Assembly (NCBI RefSeq): GCF_038003525.1
Contig: NZ_JBBOPI010000001.1
Coordinates: 1,541,001-1,605,000 of the forward strand
Direction of reading: 5' to 3'
Length of the DNA: 64,000 nucleotides
Source: Solibacillus sp. FSL H8-0538
GTDB taxonomy: Bacteria > Bacillota > Bacilli > Bacillales_A > Planococcaceae
Shown in pieces: positions 9,127 to 18,183 of the stretch. The translations under genes and the position numbers were made by a program. The notes under the pieces were generated by a model. That model worked only from the letters and a program-made list of their open reading frames with translations. It made no database searches and was not told the origin of the DNA. The first letter of the stretch is position 1. Every line of letters starts with the position of its first letter.

Positions 9127-10419
9127 TTAACAATTAAAAAAGTCACTGTGGCGCAGGTTGTCAGCAGAGAGAGCAACTTGATCGAAGGATTGGCTTAGTT
9201 GGTCTATAACTTTGACGAAGTAGTTGAGTTCGTTTTCGATTTTGTTGTTTTGGTGTTTGGTTTCGCCAACTGTTTGTAAGATGTGTTTAAAATCATTTTC
9301 TGTTTCTTTTAGTTGGTCATTTCCTTTTGTTACTGCTATTGTAATGGTTTCGAGGGACTTTGTCAGGTTGCCTACTTGTGAATTTAAGGACGTGATTAAA
9401 GTCGATACATTGGTTACGGATTTTTTTGTTTCTTCGGAAAGCTTACGGACTTCTCTGGCTACAACAGCAAACCCTTTGCCTACTTCACCAGCACGAGCTG
9501 CTTCAATGGTTGCATTTAGTGATAATAAGTTCGTTTGGTCGGCGATAGTCGTAACGATACTGACAATTTCTTGCATTTGTTTTGATATAGAAAGTAATAC
9601 TTGTACATCCTTTGCTATCGTACAAACGGATTGATGGATATTTACCATATTCGTATTTTGATTGGTTAGTTGCTTTTTGCCATTTTCAGCGTATTGCTCT
9701 GAAAGGGTGGAAATTTCCGCACCCTCATTGGCAAGTGACATGACTTCATGTGATTGTGCTTGTAATTGTTGAAAAGAAGCATTCGTTTGTACAGAAATTG
9801 CTGCAAGTCTTTCCGAGGCTTTTGCAACATTTTGCCTCATTAACGTTTTCTCTTCTTCCCCTTGATTTCTGACGCGTTCACTTTCGGAATCATATGCTTC
9901 AAGAACTAGTTGCTGCTCTAGGTTTACTATTTTAGTCACAGCTCTTATGGCTAGAAAATATTCTTCTTTATCCTTCACATGCGCTTCAATAATATCCATT
10001 AGTGATAGGAGAAGGTCTTGAAAAGCGCACATATACCACTTCGTTTTGAGACCGATTTTAACATGAATACTGGCAATGCGAATTCTTTTTTCGAAAAAAG
10101 CTTGATCAATCACACCATCAAATAGCTCACTAATATGTTTAGAAAGAGTCTGGGTCAATCTAGAAATCGAGCTATTGTCATTAATAATTTTTAATAAGGA
10201 CGATTGGCTTTTTAAATTTTCATAAAATCTGTTCACGATTTGCTCTATTTGTTCATTCAAAAAGGGCTTTAAATTGCTAATGATACGAAGATCTTCTCTA
10301 GTTAGCCCAATCATTTGAACCTGTTTTTCTATATCTGAACCTTTAGAAATGGCCATTGTAACATTAGCTTGTTTAGTTAATACTTTTTCTATTGGTTTAT
10401 TAGTTTTTTTGGAAAACAT
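9127..10419 (-). CDS. hemAT: HemAT-like globin-coupled methyl-accepting chemotaxis protein
   Basis: About 430 residues from ATG 10419, with GGAG seven bases upstream; a GTG three codons earlier is possible. Residues about 25-185 form a sensor globin: the [16 protein letters not shown] segment carries the proximal haem histidine (H119) and matches the HemAT position. There is no membrane segment. A coiled linker leads to the C-terminal MCP signalling domain, with the hairpin tip motif recognisable around [16 protein letters not shown]. HemAT proteins bind oxygen and signal to CheA/CheW for aerotaxis. The start overlaps the end of the upstream EAL gene, so the oxygen sensor and c-di-GMP turnover are translationally coupled. 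Confidence 0.92.
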   Translation of the reverse strand: MFSKKTNKPIEKVLTKQANVTMAISKGSDIEKQVQMIGLTREDLRIISNLKPFLNEQIEQIVNRFYENLKSQSSLLKIINDNSSISRLTQTLSKHISELFDGVIDQAFFEKRIRIASIHVKIGLKTKWYMCAFQDLLLSLMDIIEAHVKDKEEYFLAIRAVTKIVNLEQQLVLEAYDSESERVRNQGEEEKTLMRQNVAKASERLAAISVQTNASFQQLQAQSHEVMSLANEGAEISTLSEQYAENGKKQLTNQNTNMVNIHQSVCTIAKDVQVLLSISKQMQEIVSIVTTIADQTNLLSLNATIEAARAGEVGKGFAVVAREVRKLSEETKKSVTNVSTLITSLNSQVGNLTKSLETITIAVTKGNDQLKETENDFKHILQTVGETKHQNNKIENELNYFVKVIDQLSQSFDQVALSADNLRHSDFFNC

Positions 10420-11785
10420 AATCGTCACTCCATGTTTCTTTCATTTGTTGAAAGAACTTTTTTTTCAAGTGATCAAACGAAATCGGTTTACTAAACAAAA
10501 ACCCTTGGATTGAATCGCATTTCATCTTTTTTAATAATTGGAGTTGTTTTTTTGTTTCAACACCTTCAGCGACAATATTTAAGTTCAGTTGATGACCGAG
10601 CGTTATAATCATTTTAACTATTTTTTGACTAGTCTTATCCATTTCTAAGTTTGATATAAAGCTGCGATCAATTTTTATTTCATCAATCTTTAAGTCTTTC
10701 AAATATTGTAAGGAAGAATAAGAAGTGCCAAAATCATCTATGGATAATTTTATGCCAGTTGCCCTAAGACGATTGACAATATCGATATTTTCTTGATGAA
10801 TAAGAAAGCGTTCAGTAACTTCTAAAGTAAGATTTCTCGGTTGGAAGGACATCCTTTCTAAAAGCTCTGCCACCATTTCGGGAAAACGAGGATTGTCAAA
10901 TTGTTGGGCAGAAATGTTAACCGAAAGGCTTAGGTCAGGCCAACCAGATTGATGTAACTTTTTCAATTTATAGATGGATTGAGTTAAAACCCATTTTTCT
11001 ATGTCAAGAATAAATCCTGTTTCCTCAGCAACGGGTAGAAAAGAGGCTGGTGACAATAATCCTAAATGAGGATGATCCCAACGAATAAGGGCTTCGACAC
11101 CTAGTAACTGTTCGTTTACACCAAAGTAGGGTTGATAATATACCTCAAATTCTTCACTTTCTAAGGCTGTATTTAATTCAGTAAGTACTTTTTCGTTTGT
11201 TTCGTTTAAACGTTTATCTATTTCAAATGAATAAAGGAGAGAATGATTACTATTATTTGTACTACTATTTGAAATCTCTATGGCCAAAGAGGCTAGTTTG
11301 CTATAAAAATCGACTGCATTCAACGTTTTTTCATCTGGTTTTCCTACTTCACTACTGTAAAGTGCGATTGTTCCTAATAATTCTTTTTTTGAAGAGAGAA
11401 GAGGTGTTGAAAAACAAGCACGAATTCCATGTACAATTGCACTATGCCGATACTTTTCCCAAAGAGGATTATTTTCAATATCTGATACGGTAACAGGTTG
11501 TTTTAAAAAGGCAGCAGTTCCACATGAACCTCCATAGGGGCTGACGTCTGCTGGTTCAATCGAGTTAATAAAGTTTGTAGGGAGAGAGGAACTCACCGTT
11601 TCTCCTAATTGCTTTAGTATGGGATTGTACAACATGATGGACCCATACAAACTAAAAGAATCGCAGGAATTTTCAATACTATTCACAATAAAAGTTAGTA
11701 TTTTTTTTAATTGCATACCAGATGAAATCATTTGGATAATGGTTGTTTGATTCTTAAATAAGGATTTCTGAACTGTAATCATCAT
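10400..11785 (-). CDS. GAF-EAL cyclic-di-GMP phosphodiesterase
   Basis: The 461-residue protein has an N-terminal GAF domain (about residues 15-165) and a C-terminal EAL domain (about 200-450). The EAL domain keeps the catalytic set: [49 protein letters not shown] and QGFLFSKP, so it should hydrolyse c-di-GMP. No GGDEF domain is present. The start is one of two adjacent ATG codons behind GAGGG. It is cytoplasmic by prediction, and its 3' end overlaps hemAT by about 20-30 bases. The divergent response regulator at 12045 shares the promoter region. The likely role is switching between motile and sessile states in response to a GAF ligand. Confidence 0.92.
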   Translation of the reverse strand: MMITVQKSLFKNQTTIIQMISSGMQLKKILTFIVNSIENSCDSFSLYGSIMLYNPILKQLGETVSSSLPTNFINSIEPADVSPYGGSCGTAAFLKQPVTVSDIENNPLWEKYRHSAIVHGIRACFSTPLLSSKKELLGTIALYSSEVGKPDEKTLNAVDFYSKLASLAIEISNSSTNNSNHSLLYSFEIDKRLNETNEKVLTELNTALESEEFEVYYQPYFGVNEQLLGVEALIRWDHPHLGLLSPASFLPVAEETGFILDIEKWVLTQSIYKLKKLHQSGWPDLSLSVNISAQQFDNPRFPEMVAELLERMSFQPRNLTLEVTERFLIHQENIDIVNRLRATGIKLSIDDFGTSYSSLQYLKDLKIDEIKIDRSFISNLEMDKTSQKIVKMIITLGHQLNLNIVAEGVETKKQLQLLKKMKCDSIQGFLFSKPISFDHLKKKFFQQMKETWSDDYVFQKN

Positions 11786-12044
11786 TTTTCCCTCTTTTCA
11801 AAAAAGTTATGGATGTGCTGAAATATTCTTATTTACTATTATTACAAGTAAAAATAATTATCACTATAAGGGAAACCCCTAAGTGTCATTTGAAAAAAAC
11901 CCTATATCGTACTAGGTCATCCCCTAAATTCATGGGGTATTCACCCTATCTTGTAAATATAATAGGAATTTCCTATGTTTATCCAATATTGACCATAATT
12001 ATGGTATAGTATTTTCATAGAACTCTAATTTAGGAGGTGCAAGT
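11786..12044. promoter_or_regulatory. Divergent regulatory region with AGGG/CCCT boxes
   Basis: Between the EAL gene and the response regulator lie AGGGAAACCCCT (11869-11880), a CCCC-N9-GGGG inverted repeat near 11921-11937, and the palindrome ATAGGAA-T-TTCCTAT (11962-11976). The first box is the complement-type match of AGGGGTTTTCCC boxes found upstream of the dead-kinase gene at 15.17-15.27 kb. A TATAGT at 12005-12010 may be the -10 of the response regulator promoter. No gene is convincing here. Confidence 0.5.
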
Positions 12045-12689
12045 ATGATTTCAGTATTACTTGCCGACGATCATGCCATTGTACGCTCGGGAATTAAACA
12101 TATGATTAATAGTCAAACGGACATGAAGGTAATAGATGAAGCAGAGAACGGAGAAGAAGTCGTTCATAAAGCATTAGAAAAAACCCCTGATGTAATCATC
12201 ATGGATTTAAATATGCCAAAGAAGAGCGGTCTTGTGGCAACAAAGCAAATTAATGAAGCTAATAATAAGGTGAAGATCATCGTTTTAACGATGCATGAAG
12301 GGAAGGAATATCTATTCCACGCATTGCAGGCAGGGGCTTCTAGCTACTTATTAAAAAGTTATCATGAAAATGATTTAATAGAAGCAATTCGGACAGTTTA
12401 CCGCGGAGAAGCTTACTTATATCCTAATGCTACAAAACTTTTATTAGAAGAATATATGAAAAAATCAGATGCCAATGAGAGTGATTTGCAAAAATTAACG
12501 GGCCGCGAACAAGAGGTATTATCTTATTTGGCTAAGGGTTATACCAATCGGGAAATAGGGGAGAAGTTGTTTCTTTCAGTAAAGACGATAGAATCCCATA
12601 AATCGAAAATTATGGATAAATTACAACTGAAAACACGTCCAGATTTAGTGAAATTTGCAGTAAAAAACGGCTATTTAGATTTTGATTAA
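12045..12689 (+). CDS. NarL/FixJ-family response regulator
   Basis: The 214-residue protein starts at ATG 12045 behind AGGAGGTG. The receiver domain (1-120) has the acidic pair DDH, the phosphoacceptor D54 in IIMDLNMPKKSG and the conserved K near residue 104. The C-terminal LuxR-type helix-turn-helix (about 150-214) reads LTGREQEVLSYLAKGYTNRE. It is followed 14 bases later by its sensor kinase, so the two form an operon. The likely DNA targets are the GGGG-TTTT-CCC-like boxes near its own gene and near 15.2 kb, which is inference from position. Confidence 0.93.
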   Translation: MISVLLADDHAIVRSGIKHMINSQTDMKVIDEAENGEEVVHKALEKTPDVIIMDLNMPKKSGLVATKQINEANNKVKIIVLTMHEGKEYLFHALQAGASSYLLKSYHENDLIEAIRTVYRGEAYLYPNATKLLLEEYMKKSDANESDLQKLTGREQEVLSYLAKGYTNREIGEKLFLSVKTIESHKSKIMDKLQLKTRPDLVKFAVKNGYLDFD

Positions 12690-12703
12690 GGGAGCACAAG
12701 AAG

Positions 12704-14230
12704 ATGGCAGCCTTAAAGAAACAGGAAATTCAATTTATATTTTTTGCAATCTTCGCATTACTTTTACTGTTCCGTTTTCAAATGGCACACACATCTATTA
12801 ATGTAGATAATCATTTTTTATCACTACATACATTGCTTGAGTTATTTAGTATATTTGTTTCTTTTTCTTTATTTGTACAGGCGTGGACAACTTACTCTAC
12901 CCATCGAATTAAATCACAATATTTTATTGGGTTAGTGTTTCTAGCAGTAGGTTGTTTTGATTTAGTTCATACTTTCACTTATAAGGGAATGCCCTTTATT
13001 AACGATGAGTTTTCTGCTACCCGTGCCACATGGTTTTGGATTGTAGCACGATTAATAGAAAGTATTGGCGTTGCTCTGTTTGTCTTTAGACCAAACCAAT
13101 TGCTATTTATTAACCGTGGTTGGGGTCTAAGTGTAACCGTCCTATTTGTGAGCATTTGTACAACGATTATTCTTACAATACCAGAGCGACTTCCCGTACT
13201 ACTTAATGAGCAAGGGGTTACAGGTCTTAAAGTTTCTCTTGAGTATGTAATAAGTACAACCATTTTTATTACATTTATTACTTTATTAACAAGATATATA
13301 AAAGAATTACGACCAAATACCGATTCGCTTCGTATGATTTTTGCCCTGTTTGTCATGATGGTAGGGGAGCTCTTTTTTACCCTTTATAATCATGTGTATG
13401 CGATTGAAAATTTATTGGGGCACTGTTTCAAATTTATTGGATACATTTATATTTATCGTGCTATCTATTTCCCTGAGATTCAGCAGATCTTAACTGACAA
13501 AGAAAATGCGGAAAAGCAACAAATGGAAGCAGAGCTGAAGTTATATGAGGCTGAAAAAAACTTATCCAGACAAGTGTTTGAAGCACATGAAGAGGAAAGA
13601 AAGCGTGTATCTAGAGAGTTACATGATAGTATCGGGCAATCCCTATTTAGTATTTTAGTTACTTTAAATACGGTAAATAAAGATCAATCAGTAGAAACGA
13701 ATGAAGATAGCCTACAAACTATAAAGAAGATGACACAAGAGGCAATGAAGGAAGTAAAAGAAATTGCACGTTCATTAAGGCCAAGTACATTAGATGATTT
13801 AGGGTTTATTCCAGCTGTGAGGTCCTATCTTGAATCATACAAACAGATTCATAATATCTCAGTTCAATTTGAAATAAAAGGGGTAGTAGGGAGGTTAGAG
13901 CCAGAAGCTGAAACAGCTCTCTATCGAATCTGTCAAGAAGCGCTAACTAACACAGCGAAATACGCGAAAGCAAGCGAAGTCTATGTATCTCTCAATATGG
14001 ATGAAGATTCAGTAGATTTGACAATTATAGATAATGGCATAGGATTTTGCATAGGGGATTATTTAAAAAACGCACAGCGAAAAGGTATTGGTTTATATAG
14101 TATAAAGGAGCGAGCAGAAGGGGTAGGTGGATCTGCACAGTTTCATTCTAAAGTAAATGAGGGAACGACGATCAAAATTTTTGTCCCGAGAAATGTGGAT
14201 GAAAAAGTTGATCATTCACTATTCCCTTAA
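12704..14230 (+). CDS. MASE3-domain sensor histidine kinase (HisKA_3 type)
   Basis: The 508-residue kinase has about seven N-terminal membrane helices (1-265) matching the MASE3 sensor domain, with motifs such as CFDLVHTFTYKGMPF and LGHCFKFIGYIYIYRA. After a coiled linker comes the HisKA_3 dimerisation domain with EEERKRVSRELHDSIGQ, phosphoacceptor H307, and an HATPase_c domain with QEALTNTAKYA (N box) and DNGIGF (G box). It should phosphorylate the response regulator encoded just upstream. The ligand of MASE3 domains is not established. A nearby minus-strand gene (14349) is a degenerate copy of this kinase's cytoplasmic half. Confidence 0.93.
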   Translation: MAALKKQEIQFIFFAIFALLLLFRFQMAHTSINVDNHFLSLHTLLELFSIFVSFSLFVQAWTTYSTHRIKSQYFIGLVFLAVGCFDLVHTFTYKGMPFINDEFSATRATWFWIVARLIESIGVALFVFRPNQLLFINRGWGLSVTVLFVSICTTIILTIPERLPVLLNEQGVTGLKVSLEYVISTTIFITFITLLTRYIKELRPNTDSLRMIFALFVMMVGELFFTLYNHVYAIENLLGHCFKFIGYIYIYRAIYFPEIQQILTDKENAEKQQMEAELKLYEAEKNLSRQVFEAHEEERKRVSRELHDSIGQSLFSILVTLNTVNKDQSVETNEDSLQTIKKMTQEAMKEVKEIARSLRPSTLDDLGFIPAVRSYLESYKQIHNISVQFEIKGVVGRLEPEAETALYRICQEALTNTAKYAKASEVYVSLNMDEDSVDLTIIDNGIGFCIGDYLKNAQRKGIGLYSIKERAEGVGGSAQFHSKVNEGTTIKIFVPRNVDEKVDHSLFP

Positions 14231-14241
14231 AACATTACTCT

Positions 14242-14291
14242 TTTGTAGAAGACATAGTTCTAAGTCTTCTACAAAGGAGTTTTTTGTTTTT
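14242..14291 (+). terminator. Rho-independent terminator
   Basis: Arms TTTGTAGAAGAC and GTCTTCTACAAA (14242-14253, 14264-14275) precede a T-rich run. It ends the regulator-kinase operon. Confidence 0.85.
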
Positions 14292-14348
14292 AATGGATAG
14301 GAAGTAACGCGGTTCTTTAAGTACGCGGCGATTTTTTGTTAGTGTTGT

Positions 14349-15089
14349 CTAATTTTTTGTTTGTAGAACCAGATTAAATTGACATTCATTTTGCTCTATA
14401 ATCTCAACGTCTTCTATACTGTCTACTAATTCTTTAAATAGTTGATATTTAGAAGAGTGGTTTAGTCGTTCTGCTAAAGCCTCTCCCTCAAATGTTAAAA
14501 CGATTCGACCATCCTTTTCATTAATAGAGACACTTAATGAGGCAACAGTATTAAGGTTGTCAATAATTTGAATCAAATGTTGAATGAATCGAAATATATT
14601 AATCTCTATTTTATGAGGCTGCCTTTTAAGCGTTCCTTTAAAGTCAATGTCGATCGTTATGTTATTTCCTTCTTTAAGTAGTTCATAGTAAGATTTAATT
14701 GCCCCGTAAGGCCCCAAATCTTGCATACATATTGGATATACACTAATCGAAGCTTCTTTCAACTGGTTTAATTGTCTTTCAATTTCTTTTTTAAGTGAAG
14801 CTAAATACTTTTTTGCAGAGTCTGATTGGGCTTCCTGGTCTAACGTACGGATTCCTAATAAAGTGCTATATAAAATTTGTTCTAGTGGATCCAATGTTTC
14901 TTGAGCCAATTGATACTTTTCATTTTCATGGAAATCCCAAATTCGATTAATCATATCATTTTTTTGTTTGAACAACTGTAGGAGTTCTTCATAGTCATCT
15001 AAGATTTTATTTGTTAATTCAGATTCATTTGCGCTGATTTTGGATCGATATTCTTGAATCAGTGGTTGAATGTCACCAATACGGTTCAT
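14349..15089 (-). CDS. Degenerate histidine-kinase-like protein (no catalytic residues)
   Basis: About 246 residues from ATG 15089 (GTG codons at 15092 and 15107 are also in frame; GGGTGGGAG lies upstream). It has no membrane part. Its sequence follows the cytoplasmic half of the adjacent MASE3 kinase in order: FHENEKYQLAQETLDPLEQ against AHEEERKRVSRELHDSIGQ, and VYPICMQDLGPYGAIKSYYE against LRPSTLDDLGFIPAVRSYLE. The phosphoacceptor histidine is replaced by leucine, the N-box asparagine is lost (QHLIQIIDNLNTVAS) and there is no DNGIGF box. So it can neither bind ATP in the normal way nor be phosphorylated there. The frame is intact with a good promoter, so it is probably a functional pseudokinase, perhaps an antagonist or scaffold for the kinase. 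That role is inference. Confidence 0.75.
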   Translation of the reverse strand: MNRIGDIQPLIQEYRSKISANESELTNKILDDYEELLQLFKQKNDMINRIWDFHENEKYQLAQETLDPLEQILYSTLLGIRTLDQEAQSDSAKKYLASLKKEIERQLNQLKEASISVYPICMQDLGPYGAIKSYYELLKEGNNITIDIDFKGTLKRQPHKIEINIFRFIQHLIQIIDNLNTVASLSVSINEKDGRIVLTFEGEALAERLNHSSKYQLFKELVDSIEDVEIIEQNECQFNLVLQTKN

Positions 15090-15147
15090 CACTATGTACA
15101 CTCCCACCCGTCATGTTATTTTCATTTCACGTTAACATTATCTCGCA

Positions 15148-15198
15148 ATTATATAGCGATAATCTATAGGGGTTTTCCCTATACTTTGGGAAAAACCC
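15148..15198 (-). promoter_or_regulatory. Promoter and box motifs of the pseudokinase gene
   Basis: On the minus strand a TATAAT -10 (bases 15148-15153) lies 14 bases from an AGGGGTTTTCCCT box (15168-15180), so the box covers the -35 position. A second box GGGAAAAACCC (15188-15198) forms an inverted repeat with the first. A third copy AGGGGTTTTCCC is at 15263-15274. Placement over the -35 suggests direct control by a regulator. Confidence 0.55.
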
Positions 15199-15277
15199 TT
15201 CATATTAATACTATTTTGTAAAAGTTCCTAGTGAGATTCCGGGGTTTTTATTAGTAATTGGTAGGGGTTTTCCCGAT

Positions 15278-15508
15278 AGTGAGATTCTTTCTCCGATTGC
15301 TGGGATCCACAATATGTATAATACCGTGATGGCCTTTTGTACTGCTAAACTGATAGGTCTGAATCAGGATGCCATTATTGCGTCCATTTATGATTTTAAA
15401 GGGGTGAAAGGCAGATTTGAAATTTCGAAGCTGCCAAATGGTGCGACAGTTGTGATTGATTACGCACATACTGCCGATGCCTTCAATTTTATAAATTGCT
15501 CGAATTAA
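15278..15508 (+). pseudogene. MurE-type Mur ligase fragment
   Basis: An open stretch reads EILSPIAGIHNMYNTVMAFC and later GVKGRFEISKLPNGATVVID and YAHTADAF. This matches the part of UDP-MurNAc-tripeptide synthetases spanning the end of the central domain and the start of the C-terminal domain (GRFE...DYAHTPDAL). Everything before and after is missing, so it is a gene scrap of about 75 codons. MurE is essential, so an intact copy must exist elsewhere; this fragment is from a duplicate or a foreign copy. Confidence 0.7.
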
Positions 15509-15942
15509 CTTTCGGAAATTAAATTGTTATGTATGACAGAGAATTGATGTAAAAAATTCCTTGTCTTTTTTTGTTTGGCGGTATGTTGCCAACTACGTGA
15601 TGAATTTAGGAATAATAATACGATCCGCCTATTGCCAACTCGCAATTTTTCAATTCGGCTATTTTGATATACAACTTATTAACAATTAAGTGACAAAACC
15701 TTCAATTGACACATATTTGCGGTTAAGTCGTATGTCGATCCTGCCAAATTCAATTTTTGCGTTTGAAACCATGTTCTTAATAAAATAAAGAGAGCTACCG
15801 CACAAATCGTGTTATTAATCGTAATTTTGCTAGAGGTATTTTGTGAAAATAATCTATCTGAAAAAAATCTTGCTAAAAAGTATGTGTAAAGCAAAATTAG
15901 CCTATGCTATACTTTTCTTAGAATTTTTATGGGGGTTATGAC
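15509..15942. other. Intergenic region, no convincing gene
   Basis: AT-rich sequence with frequent stops. A 71-codon minus-strand frame (15679-15894) lacks a ribosome binding site and any recognisable motif. The last 60 bases contain the ribosome binding site and probable promoter (TATGCTATACTTT region) of the following gene. Confidence 0.5.
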
Positions 15943-17457
15943 ATGATTTTACAACTACACATTATAGTAGAGAATATAAACGACAATTCTATTTTCCGCA
16001 CAATCCAATTACCAAGCAACAGTACATTTGAACAACTAGCAGAAATGATTACCGTGGCGTTTGATTATTTAGACGATGAATCATACGTTTTCCGTATGGA
16101 GCAATCAAAAGGGAAGCTGGAAAAGGACAAGTATATAGGCGTTGATTTTGATAATGATTTTTCAATTGATGAAGAATTAATTTTAGACGATGAAGAGGAA
16201 CTGCTAGCAAGTTGGTTTACAAAAATACAAGACAGCGCAACCTATTTTATTGCCAATGAAGAATTTCAATTTTTCATAGAGTTAACGGATATTGTTGAAA
16301 CGAAGCCTCTTGTTCGTTATCCACTTTGTATTGCAGGTCAAGGGCAAATTGATGGACAGCAATCATTTATTGATCTTGACGAGTTAAGTCTAGGTTTGCA
16401 ACTCATGTATAGCTTGGCGGACAATCTTTTTGGCGAATTTATGGAAGAAGATATCAATATAGAACCTGATTGGACCGCGTTAATTGATGCTGCCGATCTA
16501 CTCAAAAAATTAAAGCCGTGGCAGTATTTATCTGATAATGAAATCTTCATTGTTAAGCATCCGGAAACAAAGGACCTTTTATACGTATCCGTGTTAGGCG
16601 CGGGCGGAGAGGAATTTGGTTTGGCGATTTATATTGGAGAAGAGGGACGCCAAACGCTAAATGCCATGCTCCTTGATCAATTCACAGATGACCATTTCTT
16701 TGATTTACGTAGTTTGACCGTTTCATATGTGAACAGGGATGAGCTACATGACCATGATTATGAGATAATTAAAGAAAATGGCTTTTCGTTTAGAGGCAAG
16801 AAAAACTGGATTCAGTTCCGCAGCTATGAGCCAGGACTCTATCCATGGTTACCTGAAGCTCATGATGCGGAGTTATTATTAACAGCCATTGAGCAGACGA
16901 TTCACATTGTAAAGCAGCGGATGAACGGCTGGGCGTTCCCATCCTTGCCACACAACGAGTATTTACTGCGACAGTTTGTTGAAGATGACGGGCAATTTGA
17001 ATGGCAACAAGGCATCGTGTCTATAGAAGGGGCAGACGACGACTTTGAGGAAGATGAACCACTGTACTTAGAAGTAACCCCTCTTTTGCGTAAGCAATTA
17101 TCAAAAAAGAAAAAAAGCTCGGTTAACATCGAATTTGATTTGTTTTATCTCCAGCAACCGATACAGGAAAAATCACATGAACGTCCTATTTACCCGCTCG
17201 TTGCTGTGGCGATGGAGAAGGCGAATGGACTCGTCATTTACCAACAGATTTTACCGATCCAAAAAGACGGACATACTGCACAAAGCGCGCTGTTAGAATT
17301 TTTACAAGAAATGAACTTTACCCCTACAGCCCTTTATGTTACACCTGTTATACTGCGTTATATTGCTCCTTTAGCAAATGAATTAGGAATAAAACTATAC
17401 GCAGAGAACCTAGCGGCGATAGGGCAACTGAAAGAATTTTTTAAAGAAATGCAGTAA
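15943..17457 (+). CDS. pRiA4b ORF-3-like domain protein, 504 aa
   Basis: ATG 15943 follows GGGGG. The N-terminal 100 residues resemble the plasmid pRiA4b ORF-3-like fold (LQLHIIVENINDNSIFRTIQ, FEQLAEMITVAFDYLDDESY). The middle is acidic. The last 80 residues (TPTALYVTPVILRYIAPLANELGI) look like the DUF6930-type end found on related Bacillales proteins. There is no signal peptide or membrane helix, so it is cytoplasmic. The biochemical role of the family is unknown. A second pRiA4b-type protein is encoded at 20040. Confidence 0.75.
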   Translation: MILQLHIIVENINDNSIFRTIQLPSNSTFEQLAEMITVAFDYLDDESYVFRMEQSKGKLEKDKYIGVDFDNDFSIDEELILDDEEELLASWFTKIQDSATYFIANEEFQFFIELTDIVETKPLVRYPLCIAGQGQIDGQQSFIDLDELSLGLQLMYSLADNLFGEFMEEDINIEPDWTALIDAADLLKKLKPWQYLSDNEIFIVKHPETKDLLYVSVLGAGGEEFGLAIYIGEEGRQTLNAMLLDQFTDDHFFDLRSLTVSYVNRDELHDHDYEIIKENGFSFRGKKNWIQFRSYEPGLYPWLPEAHDAELLLTAIEQTIHIVKQRMNGWAFPSLPHNEYLLRQFVEDDGQFEWQQGIVSIEGADDDFEEDEPLYLEVTPLLRKQLSKKKKSSVNIEFDLFYLQQPIQEKSHERPIYPLVAVAMEKANGLVIYQQILPIQKDGHTAQSALLEFLQEMNFTPTALYVTPVILRYIAPLANELGIKLYAENLAAIGQLKEFFKEMQ

Positions 17458-17471
17458 GTGGATATTGTAAC

Positions 17472-17510
17472 AAGAGATGCCCTAATTAAATTATTGGGGT
17501 ATCTCTTTTC
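17472..17510 (+). terminator. Rho-independent terminator
   Basis: AGAGATGCCC and GGGGTATCTCT arms are followed by TTTTC, 15 bases after the stop of the pRiA4b-like gene. Confidence 0.75.
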
Positions 17511-17814
17511 GATTAGTAATAAAAACATTCAAAAAAATGTCTCTTTTATCGCTTCATTTGAACATTTAATATGGGAAGTTATTAGTGGTGCGATCAGTAT
17601 TACTTATCGAATTGAGCGTTAGCGTTCGACGATATTTATTTCAATAGCGCTAAAGGGTTTGTTGAATATTCGAAATGTGAAAAAAGAAAATCTACCTAAA
17701 CTTGTGATTATCGAAAACCTTGGATACGTTTATTGTGGTGTTCCGACTTCTGAGCACGGAGAGGTTGGTTAGTACAATATGTGAAAAATATTTGTTTTGG
17801 AGTGTGAAATTTCG
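17511..17814. other. Intergenic region with a possible acetyltransferase scrap
   Basis: Around 17662-17772 a plus-strand frame reads LNIRNVKKENLPKLVIIENL, reminiscent of the opening of GNAT acetyltransferases, but it stops within 37 codons. Nothing else is supported. Confidence 0.3.
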
Positions 17815-18015
17815 ATGAAAAGTAAGAATTGCCCAATTTGTGAAAAGGATAATCAGTGCTTCCGCAATACCGAGTCTAATGCAACATCTTGTTGGTGCAT
17901 GGAGCGGGAATTTCCAGAGGGTATTTTGGAACAACTGCCAACAGAAGCAGTAGGGAAACAATGTATTTGTGAGAACTGTTTGGATCAGTATGCCAAACAG
18001 GATGAACCTGTTTAA
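17815..18015 (+). CDS. Cysteine-rich CWC family protein
   Basis: A 66-residue protein from ATG 17815 with GGAG at 17799-17802. Cysteines are arranged as CPICEKDNQC, CWC, CICENC, the pattern of the cysteine-rich CWC family, probably a small zinc-binding protein. The function is unknown. It lies alone between gene fragments. Confidence 0.7.
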   Translation: MKSKNCPICEKDNQCFRNTESNATSCWCMEREFPEGILEQLPTEAVGKQCICENCLDQYAKQDEPV

Positions 18016-18018
18016 AGT

Positions 18019-18183
18019 ATGTATCAATCGTTAAAAAAAACACCTGCACAAACACCATCGCAGCCAGCACAATGGCTTCCTGTAGAGATTCATGAACCCG
18101 TAACGCCAAATACGATTCCGATTATCAACAAGATGAAGGACGTTTCCATCGAATTACCACCAGATTTTTACACTTACGTTTAA
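18019..18183 (+). pseudogene. IS66-type OrfA C-terminal remnant
   Basis: A 54-codon frame ends in KMKDVSIELPPDFYTYV, resembling the C-terminal IELPxDF segment of IS66 OrfA accessory proteins. The helix-turn-helix part and the rest of any IS66 element are missing here. A complete IS66-family element is present at 54.6-57.0 kb, but its own OrfA is a different type. Confidence 0.45.

Noticed and set aside
15679-15894. 71-codon minus-strand frame in the intergenic region
   Set aside because: No ribosome binding site and no recognisable motif.
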